Shown here piece after piece: positions 48,062-56,689 of a stretch of DNA of 64,000 bases. The notes beneath the pieces were generated by a model. The model did no database searches and had not been told where the DNA came from. It worked only from the letters and a program-made list of their open reading frames with translations. Source of the DNA: Halomonas ventosae (GTDB lineage: Bacteria; Pseudomonadota; Gammaproteobacteria; Pseudomonadales; Halomonadaceae); the NCBI RefSeq assembly GCF_004361885.1, contig NZ_SNWH01000013.1, forward strand, positions 24,383 through 88,382, read 5' to 3'. Both the position numbers and the translations under genes were made by a program. The first letter of the stretch is position 1. Every line of letters starts with the position of its first letter.

Positions 48062-48721
48062 ATGGCTTCACAACCCGCTTCCCGTCGTCTGAGTGATGCC
48101 CCCACCATAGCGCCCACGGCGAAGATCCACGAGAGCCAGCTGGGCGCCTGGACCGAGGTGGGCGATCGCTGCGTCTTCAATCACGTCATGCTCGGCGATT
48201 ACAGCTATGTCGAGCGTGATAGCGATCTGATGTTTACAGAAGTTGGCCGCTTCACGTCGATTGCCTCAAGCGTGCGCATCAATCCCAGCAATCATCCCTG
48301 GTGGCGGCCGACGCTGCACCACTTCAGCTACCGCCCCGGCAAGTTCGGCTTCGCCGACAGCGACCAGAGCGTCGACGACCGGATCTTCGCCTGGCGGGCC
48401 GAGGACCGTGTCGTGATCGGTCACGATGTCTGGATCGGCCACGGCGCCATCGTGCTGCCCGGCGTCATCATCGGCAACGGCGCCATCGTCGGTGCCGGCA
48501 GTGTCGTCACCCGGGATGTCGCGGCGTATACCATCGTTGTCGGTAATCCGGCCCGCGCACTAAGGTCACGCTTTGCAGACCCCGAGACCGTGGCGCGCCT
48601 CGAGGCGCTGGCCTGGTGGGAGTGGTCCCACGAGCGGCTGGCCCGCATGCTGGTGCTGTTTCAGGGTGATACCGGGGCGTTCCTTGAGGTCGCCGAGCGC
48701 GAGTCGCGTCTGGGACCATGA
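48062..48721 (+). CDS. Hexapeptide-repeat acyltransferase of the phn cluster
   Basis: A left-handed beta-helix transferase of the type often found in phosphonate operons (the 'phosphonate metabolism, transferase hexapeptide repeat' group). The 219-aa product has repeats such as IGHDVWIGHGAIVLPGVIIG and VGAGSVVTRDVAAYTIVVGNPA, the usual acetyl-CoA binding ending. It may replace the aminoalkylphosphonate N-acetyltransferase PhnO, which is absent. GAGG lies before ATG 48062; a TTG at 48032 overlapping phnP is less likely. Confidence 0.82.
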   Translation: MASQPASRRLSDAPTIAPTAKIHESQLGAWTEVGDRCVFNHVMLGDYSYVERDSDLMFTEVGRFTSIASSVRINPSNHPWWRPTLHHFSYRPGKFGFADSDQSVDDRIFAWRAEDRVVIGHDVWIGHGAIVLPGVIIGNGAIVGAGSVVTRDVAAYTIVVGNPARALRSRFADPETVARLEALAWWEWSHERLARMLVLFQGDTGAFLEVAERESRLGP

Positions 48722-48723
48722 CC

Positions 48724-49239
48724 TCAGCCGGTGTTGTCGGCCAGTGTTCGATAGCATGGCCCGTCATTGGCAAGCTGTGATTCCACCAGGGCGAGATGGT
48801 CGAAGCGCCAGAGGATCGGGGTGGGTAGCCGTGATTGCGGTGCCGCGCGGTCAGCCTGACGTACCAGGCTGACGTGTGGGATAAAGTCGCGCTCAGGCGC
48901 AGTGAAGCCGTGACGGGACAGCGCTTGCCAGAGCCTGGTATCGAGCGTCAATAGTGTGTCATTCGGCGTCTGGCCGCCGACCCAGACGATGCGCGGTCGG
49001 GGGAAATGCCCTAGTCGATCCAGCGTCCACTCGCCCTGAAGCGCTGGCCAGCGCTGTGCGAGGGCCACGAGGGCTTCGATTCGGGCTTCGTCCACATCGC
49101 CCAGAAAGGCCAGCGTGATATGCAGGTTCTTTGCAGGGAGCGGATAACCGCCACAGAGCGGGGCCAGGCGCGCTGCCTCGGCGGCGAGGGCTTGGCGAGT
49201 AGCGTCGTCGGGCCACAGGGCGAAGAAGAGTCTTCTCAT
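48724..49239 (-). CDS. thpR: RNA 2',3'-cyclic phosphodiesterase ThpR (2H family)
   Basis: A 2H phosphoesterase acting on 2'-5' linked or 2',3'-cyclic phosphate RNA ends. The 171-aa protein has both catalytic motifs HITL (residues 40-43) and HVSL (122-125), at typical spacing. ATG 49239 (MRRLFFALW, the family start) is chosen over ATG 49281. It is convergent with the phn cluster (gap of 2 nt), so their 3' ends touch. A link to phosphonate use is not implied. Confidence 0.9.
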   Translation of the reverse strand: MRRLFFALWPDDATRQALAAEAARLAPLCGGYPLPAKNLHITLAFLGDVDEARIEALVALAQRWPALQGEWTLDRLGHFPRPRIVWVGGQTPNDTLLTLDTRLWQALSRHGFTAPERDFIPHVSLVRQADRAAPQSRLPTPILWRFDHLALVESQLANDGPCYRTLADNTG

Positions 49240-49277
49240 CGGTGATCCGATCGCTGATTCGTGGCGTGAGGTCAGGC

Positions 49278-49667
49278 TCAATCGCCGATGACCATGATCC
49301 CCTCCGCCTCGAATTGCGCGCCCTTGGGCAGCGCCTTGACGCCGATGGCGGCGCGGGCCGGGTAGGGCGTCTCGAAGAACTCCTCCATCACCTTGTTGAC
49401 CACGGCGAAGTGCTCCAGATCGACCAGGTAGAGGTTGAGCTTGACCACGTCCTGCAGGGTGCCGGCGGCCTCTTCGCAGACTGCCTTGAGGTTGGTGAAG
49501 ACCTGGCGCGCCTGGGCCTCGACGTCCTCGGAGACGAGCGCCATGGTGGCCGGGTCCAGCGGGATCTGGCCGGAGAGGTAGATGGTGTTGCCGGCCTTGA
49601 TGGCCTGGGAGTAGGGGCCGATGGCATCGGGTGCCTGGTCGGTGTTGATCATGGCCTTGTTGCTCAT
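49278..49667 (-). CDS. ridA: Enamine/imine deaminase RidA
   Basis: RidA removes reactive enamines made by PLP enzymes such as threonine dehydratase. The 129-aa protein has [27 protein letters not shown], the conserved N-terminal part. [17 protein letters not shown] lies near the end; the family signature includes the LARP-like [17 protein letters not shown] with the key arginine. AGGAGA precedes ATG 49667. It lies after spoT, a common arrangement. Confidence 0.94.
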   Translation of the reverse strand: MSNKAMINTDQAPDAIGPYSQAIKAGNTIYLSGQIPLDPATMALVSEDVEAQARQVFTNLKAVCEEAAGTLQDVVKLNLYLVDLEHFAVVNKVMEEFFETPYPARAAIGVKALPKGAQFEAEGIMVIGD

Positions 49668-49752
49668 GGTGATTCTCCTGGCAGTGCAGCGTCGTGAAAT
49701 GGGAAAACGTCGTCCCGCCCGCCGCCCCATGCGACAGGCGGGTGGAGTGCTC

Positions 49753-51888
49753 TCAGTTGCCTAGCCGAGTGATTCGGCCTACATGGGCGAGATTGCGCAG
49801 GCGCTTGATGATGCGCGCCAAATGCACGCGGTTGCGCACCGCGAGAGTGAGGTTGACGATCGTCAGGCGCGCATCGCGCTCCTCGATGCCGATGCGCTCG
49901 ATGTTGGCGCCTGCGTCGGTGACCAGGGCGGCGAGTTCCGCCACCAGGCCGCGGCGGCTCTCCATCTCCAGGCGCAGAGCGGCGGGGAAGTCCTCGTCGA
50001 TATCGTCAGCCCACTCCAGGGCGAACAGCTTGTCCGGGTCGTTCCTGAGCTCGGCAAGGTTCTTGCATTCGGCGCGGTGGACCACGAGGCCTTTGCCCGC
50101 CGAAAGGTGGCCGACCACCGGATCGCCGGGCAGTGGACGGCAGCAGCGCGCGAACTTGATCACCATGCCCTCGGCACCGCTGATCACGATCGGCCTATGG
50201 GCGTGCGGTGGATACTGTACGGGCGAGCCGGTCTTGCCCTGCTGCAGGTCGACCAGCCGACGAGCCAGCACATGGGCGAGCCGGGTTCCCAAGCCGATGG
50301 ACTCCAGCAGACTCTCCTCGCTCTTCAGCGAATGCTCCTTGAGCAGACCGTCGAGCAGCCCCTCAGGCAACTCCTCCAGGCTGGTATCGAAGCTTGCCAG
50401 GGCCTTGTTGAGCAGGCGACGGCCGAGTTGCACCGCCTCGGTGTGCTGCTGGTGCTTGAGGGCGTGGCGGATCGCCGAACGCGCCTTGGCGGTGATCACG
50501 AAGTTGAGCCAGGCCAGGTTGGGCCGCGCCCCGGGGGCGGTGATGATCTCCAGGGTTTGGCCGCTCTCCAGGCGGGTGGAGAGCGGGGCCAGGTGGCGAT
50601 CGATGCGACAGGCGATGCAGCTGTTGCCGATATCGGTATGCACGCTGTAGGCGAAGTCGATTACCGTGGCGCCCTGGGGCAGCTCCATGATGTCGCCCTT
50701 GGGCGTGAAGACGTAGATATCATCGGGGAAGAGGTCGTTCTTGACGTGTTCGATGAATTCCAGCGAATCCCCGGCATGGCGCTGCATCTCCAGCAGGCCC
50801 TTGACCCATGCGCGGGCCCGGGCATGGCTGCCCTGGGCGATGGGGTGCTCGGTCTGGCCGGCCTTGTAGAGCCAGTGGGCGGCGATGCCGTTATTGGCTA
50901 GGGCCTCCATCTCGCGGGTGCGGATCTGCACTTCGATGGGCATGCCGCCGCGGCCGAAGAGGGTGGTGTGCAGGCTCTGGTAGCCGTTGGCCTTGGGGAT
51001 GGCGATGTAGTCCTTGAAGCGCCCCGGCACCGGCTTGTAGAGATTATGCACCACGCCCAGGATGCGGTAGCAGCTGTCGACGTCCTCGGTGATGATGCGA
51101 AAGCCGAACACGTCCATGATCTCGGCGAAGGACTTCTGCTGGTCGCGCATCTTGCGGTAGATCGACAGCAGGTGCTTTTGGCGGCCGATTACCGTGCCCG
51201 GCAGGCCCTCGTCGTCGAGGCTCTGCTGCAGGCTGGTCTGGAGTTGGCGGATCGTCGAGCGGCGGTGGCCCCGGGCACTGGAGACGGCGCGCTTGATGCG
51301 CTCGGCGCGCATCGGGTAGAGCGCCTGAAAGGAGAGATCCTCGAGCTCCACGCGGATGGTGTTGATGCCCAGCCGGCTGGCGATACGGGCGTAGATCTCC
51401 AGGGTCTCGCGGGCGATGCGGCGCTTCTTCTCGGGACGCAGGGCGCCCAGGGTGCGCATGTTGTGCAGCCGGTCGGCCAGCTTGACGATGATTACGCGGA
51501 TGTCGCGGGACATCGCGAGCACCATCTTCTGGAAATTCTCGGCCTGGGCGACCGCCTTGTCCTCGAAGGTGATCTGAGTCAGCTTCGAGACACCGTCGAC
51601 CAGCTCGGCGACCGGCTTGCCGAACTGGTCGCCCAGCGCCTGCTTGGAGACGCCGGTATCCTCGATGACATCGTGCAGCATGGCGGCCATCAGGCTTTGA
51701 TGGTCCATGTGCATGTTGGCCAGGATGTTGGCCACGGCCAAGGGATGCGTGACGTAGGGTTCGCCGGAACGGCGGCGCTGGCCGTCGTGGGCTTGTTCGG
51801 CATAGTAGAAGGCACGCTTGACCTGGCGGATCTCGTCCTGAGGGAGGTAGCCGCCGAGTCGGTCGGCCAGGTCATCGATGGTGAACAT
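49753..51888 (-). CDS. spoT: Bifunctional (p)ppGpp synthetase/hydrolase SpoT
   Basis: SpoT makes and degrades the alarmone (p)ppGpp. The 711-aa protein has an N-terminal HD hydrolase ([32 protein letters not shown]). A synthetase domain follows ([21 protein letters not shown]), then TGS ([29 protein letters not shown]) and a C-terminal ACT domain ([20 protein letters not shown]). The length is typical of SpoT. rpoZ is upstream in the same direction. Confidence 0.95.
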   Translation of the reverse strand: MFTIDDLADRLGGYLPQDEIRQVKRAFYYAEQAHDGQRRRSGEPYVTHPLAVANILANMHMDHQSLMAAMLHDVIEDTGVSKQALGDQFGKPVAELVDGVSKLTQITFEDKAVAQAENFQKMVLAMSRDIRVIIVKLADRLHNMRTLGALRPEKKRRIARETLEIYARIASRLGINTIRVELEDLSFQALYPMRAERIKRAVSSARGHRRSTIRQLQTSLQQSLDDEGLPGTVIGRQKHLLSIYRKMRDQQKSFAEIMDVFGFRIITEDVDSCYRILGVVHNLYKPVPGRFKDYIAIPKANGYQSLHTTLFGRGGMPIEVQIRTREMEALANNGIAAHWLYKAGQTEHPIAQGSHARARAWVKGLLEMQRHAGDSLEFIEHVKNDLFPDDIYVFTPKGDIMELPQGATVIDFAYSVHTDIGNSCIACRIDRHLAPLSTRLESGQTLEIITAPGARPNLAWLNFVITAKARSAIRHALKHQQHTEAVQLGRRLLNKALASFDTSLEELPEGLLDGLLKEHSLKSEESLLESIGLGTRLAHVLARRLVDLQQGKTGSPVQYPPHAHRPIVISGAEGMVIKFARCCRPLPGDPVVGHLSAGKGLVVHRAECKNLAELRNDPDKLFALEWADDIDEDFPAALRLEMESRRGLVAELAALVTDAGANIERIGIEERDARLTIVNLTLAVRNRVHLARIIKRLRNLAHVGRITRLGN

Positions 51889-51951
51889 GCGGCGCCCTGA
51901 CTGCTGCGTGATGGCCTTGGGGGAAGCGTTCCTGCGCCGGGAGGGGCAGGC

Positions 51952-52215
51952 TCACTCCTCGACGAGGCTACCCGGCTCGAACTCCGGCCGCACACGCACC
52001 GGCGCCGCCTCGATGGGCTCGTCGAGAACGCTGGCATCGATCAGCCCCTCGGCGATCTCGCGCAGGGCCATGACGGTGGGCTTGTCATTTTCCCAGGGCA
52101 AGAGGGCGTCGCGCGAGCCGCGCGCCAGCTGGCGGGCACGGTGAGAGGAGATCATCACCAGCTTGAAGCGATTTTCGACGTTTTCCAGACAATCTTCGAC
52201 GGTGACACGTGCCAT
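51952..52215 (-). CDS. rpoZ: RNA polymerase omega subunit
   Basis: Omega helps assemble RNA polymerase and forms part of the ppGpp site. The 87-aa protein starts [20 protein letters not shown], with the conserved RARQLARG (residues 22-29) and the [15 protein letters not shown] segment. ATG 52215 follows AGGAAGG. gmk-rpoZ-spoT is the classical gammaproteobacterial order. Confidence 0.95.
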   Translation of the reverse strand: MARVTVEDCLENVENRFKLVMISSHRARQLARGSRDALLPWENDKPTVMALREIAEGLIDASVLDEPIEAAPVRVRPEFEPGSLVEE

Positions 52216-52378
52216 GGATGCCTTCCTGAAATAGTGCTGACGGGTCAAAATCCCGGCTGGCGTGGGAACGCCCCGGGAATTCCACCGATGGGTAGACCGG
52301 ATAGATTACTCGACGCCTGCTTGCCTTGACAAGCGCTGTGGGGACGGCTCGGGCACCATGGCGGCACCGCGACGAGTG

Positions 52379-52405
52379 GCGCTGCTGCTTTTAGGATAGC
52401 AGCGC
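52379..52405 (-). terminator. Possible terminator overlapping the gmk stop
   Basis: GCGCTGCT (52379-52386) and AGCAGCGC (52398-52405) form an 8-bp perfect stem that includes the end of gmk. It may attenuate read-through from gmk into rpoZ. Confidence 0.35.
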
Positions 52406-53005
52406 GGCGAGCAGTGGGGCGTGGTGCTCGCATACCTTCTCGCGGGTTAGACGACGGGCGATGACCAGCGACTGCAGCTCGCGCAGGGCAGTGGTGAAGT
52501 CGTCATTGATCACCAGGTAGTCGTACTCGTCATGGTGGGAGATCTCGTCCACCGCATCGCGCATGCGCCGGGCGATCACCGCGTGCTCGTCGGTGCCGCG
52601 GCTGGCCAGCCGGCGTTCCAGTTCCTCACGGGAGGGCGGCAGGATGAACACCGAGACTGCCTCGGGCAGCTGCTGGCGAACCTGGCGGGCGCCCTGCCAG
52701 TCGATCTCGAGGATCACGTCCTGGCCGGCGGCGAGCATCGCCTCCACGTTGTGACGCGAGGTGCCGTAGTAGTTGTCAAAGACACGAGCGTACTCGAAGA
52801 ACTCGCCGTGCTCGATCATCGCCTCGAAGGCCGGCACGTCCACGAAGTGATAGTTGACGCCGTCCACCTCGCCCGCGCGGCGCTCGCGGGTGGTGTGAGA
52901 CACCGAGACCTGGATGCCGTCGAGGCTTTCGATCAACTCGCGCACTAGGCTGGTCTTGCCGGCGCCGGAGGGAGCGGAAACGATGAACAGCGTACCTTGG
53001 GCCAT
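52391..53005 (-). CDS. gmk: Guanylate kinase
   Basis: It phosphorylates GMP to GDP. The 204-aa protein has the P-loop SAPSGAGKTSLVREL near residue 9 and the GMP-binding VSHTTRERRAGEVDGVNYHFV. LEIDWQGARQVRQQLPEAVSVFILPPS follows. Start ATG 53005 is the canonical one. The partner yicC is not adjacent upstream. Confidence 0.95.
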   Translation of the reverse strand: MAQGTLFIVSAPSGAGKTSLVRELIESLDGIQVSVSHTTRERRAGEVDGVNYHFVDVPAFEAMIEHGEFFEYARVFDNYYGTSRHNVEAMLAAGQDVILEIDWQGARQVRQQLPEAVSVFILPPSREELERRLASRGTDEHAVIARRMRDAVDEISHHDEYDYLVINDDFTTALRELQSLVIARRLTREKVCEHHAPLLAALLS

Positions 53006-53162
53006 GAGCGGTGGTCCCTTGCGGTGAAACACGGAGTGGTGGGCTGGAAGGGATGGAGTATCGCACACAATGATGGTGCGACTGTAGCCACCCCAGCCGT
53101 CGTTTGACCCGCTAGCAACGATCCGCGCATTGCCGGCCGGACTCTGGAATAATGGCGCTTCT

Positions 53163-53192
53163 TTTTCGCATCGCCCGTTTTCGCATCGCCCG
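53163..53192 (+). repeat. Perfect tandem 15-bp duplication
   Basis: TTTTCGCATCGCCCG occurs twice in a row in the gmk/MFS intergenic region (296 bp). It may alter promoter spacing. Confidence 0.8.
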
Positions 53193-53301
53193 TTGGCAGT
53201 GCTGGCCTGTCGATCTTCCTTATCCTCATCGCGCTGGCGGGGACGCGTGGCGCCGCTGCCTGCCTGAAGCGACGGCGATGCTGTTCATTCAAGGAGAGAC
53301 C

Positions 53302-54501
53302 ATGACCACTGCCGGCGATCGCCGCGCCCCGGAATCGGCGCTGCCTTTCCTGGGGATAGCACTGACCTTTCTGATCACCATGCTGGGCACCACCCTGCCC
53401 ACACCCCTGTACCCGGTCTATCAGGCGCGCTTCGGTTTCTCCCAGCTGACCATCACGGTGATCTTCGCCTTCTATGCACTGGGAGTCATGGGGGCCCTGG
53501 TGGCCACCGGGCGCTGGTCGGATCAGCTCGGGCGTCGCCCGATGCTGGGCGCCGGGCTGGCGGCGGCAGTGATCAGCGACCTGATCTTCCTGTCCAGCGA
53601 CGGCCTATCGAGCCTGCTGGTCGGTCGCTTCGTCTCGGGGGTGTCCGCCGGTATCTTCACCGCGACCGCCACGGTGGCGGTGATGGAGCTGGCCCCCTCG
53701 GCCTGGCCGCGACGCGCGGCCTTCGTGGCCACCGCGGTCAATATGGGCGGCCTGGGGCTGGGGCCGATCCTCGCCGGCCTTTTGGTCAAGACCCTGCCCT
53801 GGCCGCTGCACCTGGCCTACGGGGTGCATCTGGTGCTGGCCGCGCTCGCGATGCTGATGGTGCTCAAGGCGCCGGAGACCGTAATTCGGCCGGCGCGGCC
53901 GAGCCTCCGGTTGCAGCGGCTGCAGGTGCCACAGGAGGTTCGCGCGATCTTCCTGCCGGCGGCGATCGCCGGCTTTGCGGGCTTTGCCCTGCTGGGCTTC
54001 TTCTCCGCCACCGCGCCGGCCTTCATGATCGGCGTGCTCGGCCACGACAACCTGGCGCTTGCCGGGCTGGTGGCAGGCTCGGTGTTCTTCGCTTCGACCC
54101 TCGGGCAGCTCCTGCAAGAGCGCTTCCCGGCCTCCTGGCGGCTGCCGCTGGGTTGCGTCGGGGTGATCCTTGGTGCCTCGCTGGTGGGTGTCGGCATCGG
54201 GATGGCGTGCCTGGCGCTCTTCATGCTTGGCGCGCTGATCGGCGGTCTCGGCCAGGGCATGGCCTTTCGTGCCGGCCTGGGAGCCGTCGTGCAGGTCAGC
54301 CCCGCCAATCAGCGAGGCAGCGTCACCGCGACCTTCTTCATCGTCGCCTACCTGGCCCTGTCGATTCCGGTGGTGGGCATCGGGCTGGCGGCCCGCGCCT
54401 TCGGCCTGGCGACCGCCGGCATGGCCTTCGCCGGCGCCGTCGCCCTGCTGGCGGGCGTCTCGCTTGTGAGCCTTCTGCGGATTTTGCGCATTTTGAAGTA
54501 G
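53302..54501 (+). CDS. MFS transporter
   Basis: A predicted inner-membrane drug or solute efflux protein of the major facilitator superfamily. The 399-aa protein has 12 hydrophobic segments. The loop 2-3 motif is GRWSDQLGRRPMLGAGLAAA, and the 4-5 helices are VSGVSAGIFTATATVAVMELAP, as in efflux carriers. AAGGAGAG lies before ATG 53302. No regulator is adjacent and the substrate is unknown. Confidence 0.85.
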   Translation: MTTAGDRRAPESALPFLGIALTFLITMLGTTLPTPLYPVYQARFGFSQLTITVIFAFYALGVMGALVATGRWSDQLGRRPMLGAGLAAAVISDLIFLSSDGLSSLLVGRFVSGVSAGIFTATATVAVMELAPSAWPRRAAFVATAVNMGGLGLGPILAGLLVKTLPWPLHLAYGVHLVLAALAMLMVLKAPETVIRPARPSLRLQRLQVPQEVRAIFLPAAIAGFAGFALLGFFSATAPAFMIGVLGHDNLALAGLVAGSVFFASTLGQLLQERFPASWRLPLGCVGVILGASLVGVGIGMACLALFMLGALIGGLGQGMAFRAGLGAVVQVSPANQRGSVTATFFIVAYLALSIPVVGIGLAARAFGLATAGMAFAGAVALLAGVSLVSLLRILRILK

Positions 54502-54512
54502 CGTCTCAGCCC

Positions 54513-54953
54513 ATGCCCTATCCCTTGGCTAATCTGATGGTGTTCGTCAACACCAACCGCTTCCAGCTCGACCAGCCGCAATACCGCAACAGCGTGGTGG
54601 TGCCGCTGGCACGGCCCACCGACGACACCCGCGACATTGCTCAGGCCGCGGCCCGGGGTCTCGAGGCGATCTTCCTTGCAGGCTACCGCTACCACAAGGC
54701 CGGCGTGATGCTGCTCGACCTCACCGCCGACGCCAACCGCCAGCTCTCCCTCGACGAGACCCCGCAAAGCGAGGCCGAACGGCAGCGCAGCCAACGGCTG
54801 ATGACCACACTGGACAAGCTCAACCGCGAACTGGGCCGCGATGCCGTCAGGCTAGGCTTGCCAAGCCAGGGCAATGCCTGGGCGCTGCGATGCCAGCGGC
54901 ACACTCCCAGGTACACGACGCGGTGGGAAGAGTTGGTCAGTGTGAAATCGTGA
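54513..54953 (+). pseudogene. umuC: 3' fragment of umuC (DNA polymerase V catalytic subunit)
   Basis: The frame encodes only the UmuC C-terminal domain: ANLMVFVNTNRFQ..QYRNSV, RPTDDTRDIAQAA, FLAGYRYHKAGVMLLDL and the terminal TPRYTTRWEELVSVKS. A full UmuC is about 420 aa, so the polymerase, thumb and finger regions are gone. The 5' end is cut right after the MFS gene, with no umuD seen. It is likely debris at an island border. The ATG at 54513 may be accidental. Confidence 0.8.
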
Positions 54954-55222
54954 GGGCGAATGGTAGTCATCCGGTTAGTGAGGAAGGCCATGTGATAGGC
55001 GACCAAGGGAGAACAAGGGAATGGCCAATGACAGCTATCGATTCAGAGCGGCCGTTCCGGAAAATGCAGGCGCACGAATTTTGGATACGTAGCCTAATCT
55101 CAATTAAAGTCACGGAGAATCAAGAGCTTGCAATAGCTTTGGCAAGCAGCATTTTCCAGGAAAAGTACCGGCACGTTCATCCAGTCATAGAACGTGCCGC
55201 TTAATATCTGTTGGGCAGCACA
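54954..55222. other. 269-bp gap with a possible 58-aa reading frame and an inverted repeat
   Basis: A frame at 55028-55204 (start MTAIDSERPF, 58 aa) has no strong SD or recognisable domain, so it may be noise. A perfect 10-bp inverted repeat CGGCACGTTC/GAACGTGCCG lies at 55169-55178 and 55190-55199. The segment ends with GTTGGGC (55210-55216), the left core of the cassette that follows. Confidence 0.4.
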
Positions 55223-55584
55223 ATGAGCGACGATCACATGATCCAATGCGAGAAGCATGGTCCACAGCCAGAGACCTTCGTCTGTCAGCACATCGTCCAA
55301 AGCCTTGTTACCGGCCGACCTGTCGGGTTCCATTGGCCCGCCGATTCTGGTCAAGAATACCCTGACGCTTGGTGTTCGGGGTGTCACGAACGTTACGAGC
55401 ACTGCGGGTTCGAGTGGGAGGGCGAGGCTGCCGAGCACCTCGGAGCCAAAATTCTCTGCGCCTGCTGCTATCTGCAAGCTCGTCACATGGCACTTGGTTA
55501 CTAGGTGCGTGGGATGCCCAACAATGCGCTCGAGAGGGACAGGCCTACCCGCTGCGCGGCTTGCCCGGCCCCTCAGCGCGAGCG
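55211..55584 (+). mobile_element. Single integron gene cassette (374 bp)
   Basis: Left boundary: G^TTGGGC (55210-55216). Right boundary: the attC R' core G^TTATGT (55584-55590). The attC R'' core GCCCAAC (55516-55522) is the exact complement of GTTGGGC, as expected for a circular cassette whose attC closes on its own start. It carries one gene. No integrase gene is in the window and no second attC was seen, so it may sit at a non-integron site. Confidence 0.7.
55223..55504 (+). CDS. Cassette-encoded cysteine-rich small protein
   Basis: The 93-aa product has several paired cysteines and histidines: CEKHGPQPETFVCQH at the start, then DAWCSGCHERYEHCGFEWEG and LCACCYLQAR. This suggests one or two zinc sites. 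Similar CEKHG...WCxxC...CxxCY small proteins are seen in other bacteria, with no known role. Start ATG 55223 lies 7 nt after the left core. The stop precedes the attC by 11 nt, the usual compact cassette form. Confidence 0.7.
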   Translation: MSDDHMIQCEKHGPQPETFVCQHIVQSLVTGRPVGFHWPADSGQEYPDAWCSGCHERYEHCGFEWEGEAAEHLGAKILCACCYLQARHMALGY

Positions 55585-55590
55585 TTATGT
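55516..55590 (+). repeat. attC recombination site
   Basis: A 75-bp element: R'' GCCCAAC (55516-55522), L''-type CGCTCGAG, a central imperfect GC-rich hairpin, L'-type GCGCGAGC and R' GTTATGT (55584-55590). The outer arms CGCTCG and CGAGCG pair, and GAGGG and CCCTC pair, as a folded attC should. Confidence 0.72.
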
Positions 55591-55593
55591 TTC

Positions 55594-55631
55594 TTGACCG
55601 CACCTGTTAACTGGTGCTATTAATAGCACCA
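55594..55631 (+). promoter_or_regulatory. Toxin-antitoxin promoter with 20-bp palindromic operator
   Basis: TTGACC (55594-55599), 18 bp, TATTAA (55618-55623). The -10 lies inside a perfect 20-bp palindrome, TGGTGCTATTAATAGCACCA (55612-55631), 22 bp before the antitoxin ATG. Typical antitoxin autorepression is inferred. Confidence 0.75.
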
Positions 55632-55653
55632 AATCGTTGACTAGGTCATCACT

Positions 55654-55923
55654 ATGCAAGTGAAATTTTCCGAGGATGTCATTCCTCTATCAGACCTGAA
55701 GATCAATCCCGGAAAGGTGGTTGGTCGAGCGCAGGATACGCATCGCCCAATCCTGCTTACCAGTCGTGGCCGTGGCATAGCTGTTGTTCAGGGGCTCGAG
55801 GATTATGAGAGAACCGCAGAGGAATTGCGGTTTGTAAAGGCGGTGGCGCAGGGGCTTATGGATGTTCGCGAGGCCAACACAGTATCGCTGGAGGACGCCA
55901 AGAAAATGTTGGGCATCAAGTAA
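55654..55923 (+). CDS. Phd/YefM-family antitoxin
   Basis: The 89-aa product has a Phd/YefM fold start (VKFSEDVIPLSDLKINPGKVVGRAQDTHRPILLTSRGRGIAVVQGLEDYE) for DNA binding. A helical, acidic tail for toxin neutralisation follows. Toxin follows with no gap: TAA 55921-55923, then ATG 55924. A palindrome at 55612-55631 is its likely operator. It may have come as part of a mobile island. Confidence 0.88.
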   Translation: MQVKFSEDVIPLSDLKINPGKVVGRAQDTHRPILLTSRGRGIAVVQGLEDYERTAEELRFVKAVAQGLMDVREANTVSLEDAKKMLGIK

Positions 55924-56241
55924 ATGGAATTACGCATCGCACAGTCCGCTCTTGAGGACTTACAGGCTATTCAGGAGTATTACAGAGAGCAGGATGTGCC
56001 ACATATCGGTGATGATTTCGTGGCTGCTATTCTGGAGCACTGTGGAATGCTGAAAATTCACCCTGATGCTGGCCGAGCTGTTCCTGAATTTAACCTTGAT
56101 CATATTCGCGAATTGATACACGCGCCATTTCGGGTTGTCTACCTGAGGCAGTCTAAAGAGGTTGTACTCATACGAGTCTGGCGGAGTGAGAGGCTGCTCG
56201 AATTACCAGAAAACGAAACCGGTCATTCTTGTTGCTCTTGA
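55924..56241 (+). CDS. RelE/ParE-family toxin with altered C-terminus
   Basis: The 105-aa product has the family pattern IAQSALEDLQAIQEYY.. VAAILEHCGMLKIHPDAGRAVPEF..IRELIHAPFRVVYLRQSKEVVLIRVWRSERLL. The natural end is probably near LLELPENE. The last residues (about 56213-56241) come from the inverted IS110 remnant, so the C-terminus is fused to foreign sequence. Whether it acts on ribosome-bound mRNA (RelE) or gyrase (ParE) is not clear. Confidence 0.85.
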   Translation: MELRIAQSALEDLQAIQEYYREQDVPHIGDDFVAAILEHCGMLKIHPDAGRAVPEFNLDHIRELIHAPFRVVYLRQSKEVVLIRVWRSERLLELPENETGHSCCS

Positions 56242-56509
56242 CATAGGGCTTCACGAACTGGGCCGCGATCAGCTTGATGTGATAGCCACGCGCCTGCAGC
56301 GTACGCGCCCAATGGTGCGATGAGGCACAGGCTTCCATGGCGATCTCGGCACTGATAGGGACACGGTTGGCGATCGCGTCCAGCCACTTGTCACGGCGGT
56401 ACTTGCCGCGCCACTTCACCTGATCATGACGGCCGACGTTGTGAACATGAAAAATGGACTTTGCGATATCGACACCGACACGGTCAAGTTCATGGGGAGT
56501 TCTCCTCAT
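56222..56509 (-). pseudogene. Truncated IS110-family transposase (N-terminal part)
   Basis: The frame from ATG 56509 reads RTPHELDRVGVDIAKSIFHVH, then AEIAMEACASSHHWARTLQARGYHI and AAQFVKPYVKSNKND. These are the DEDD-type N-terminal catalytic start and following motifs of IS110 transposases. It stops at 'NKND' where an alanine-aspartate continuation is expected; the rest is missing and joins the toxin gene. About 96 of roughly 330 codons remain. Confidence 0.8.
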
Positions 56510-56689
56510 CCTCAGGCTGGTAAGCGATGTTCTCACCCACCAGTGTGGCGCAACGACGCCGATGTAGGGTGGGGAGGACTCCATCCCATTACTTACTGAT
56601 TATGTGATCAAGGGCTTGGCCAGGATTGTGTCATGGCTGAACTCGTTCGACGCCTTGTAAGGGCCATGTCACAAGGACGGACGGGTGAC

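Noticed and set aside
54153..54512. Open frame upstream of the umuC fragment
   Set aside because: It runs in another frame inside the MFS gene and does not look like UmuC.
55169..55216. Inverted repeat plus GTTGGGC as a second attC
   Set aside because: No R'' (RYYYAAC) or matching L boxes lie upstream; only the simple core is present.
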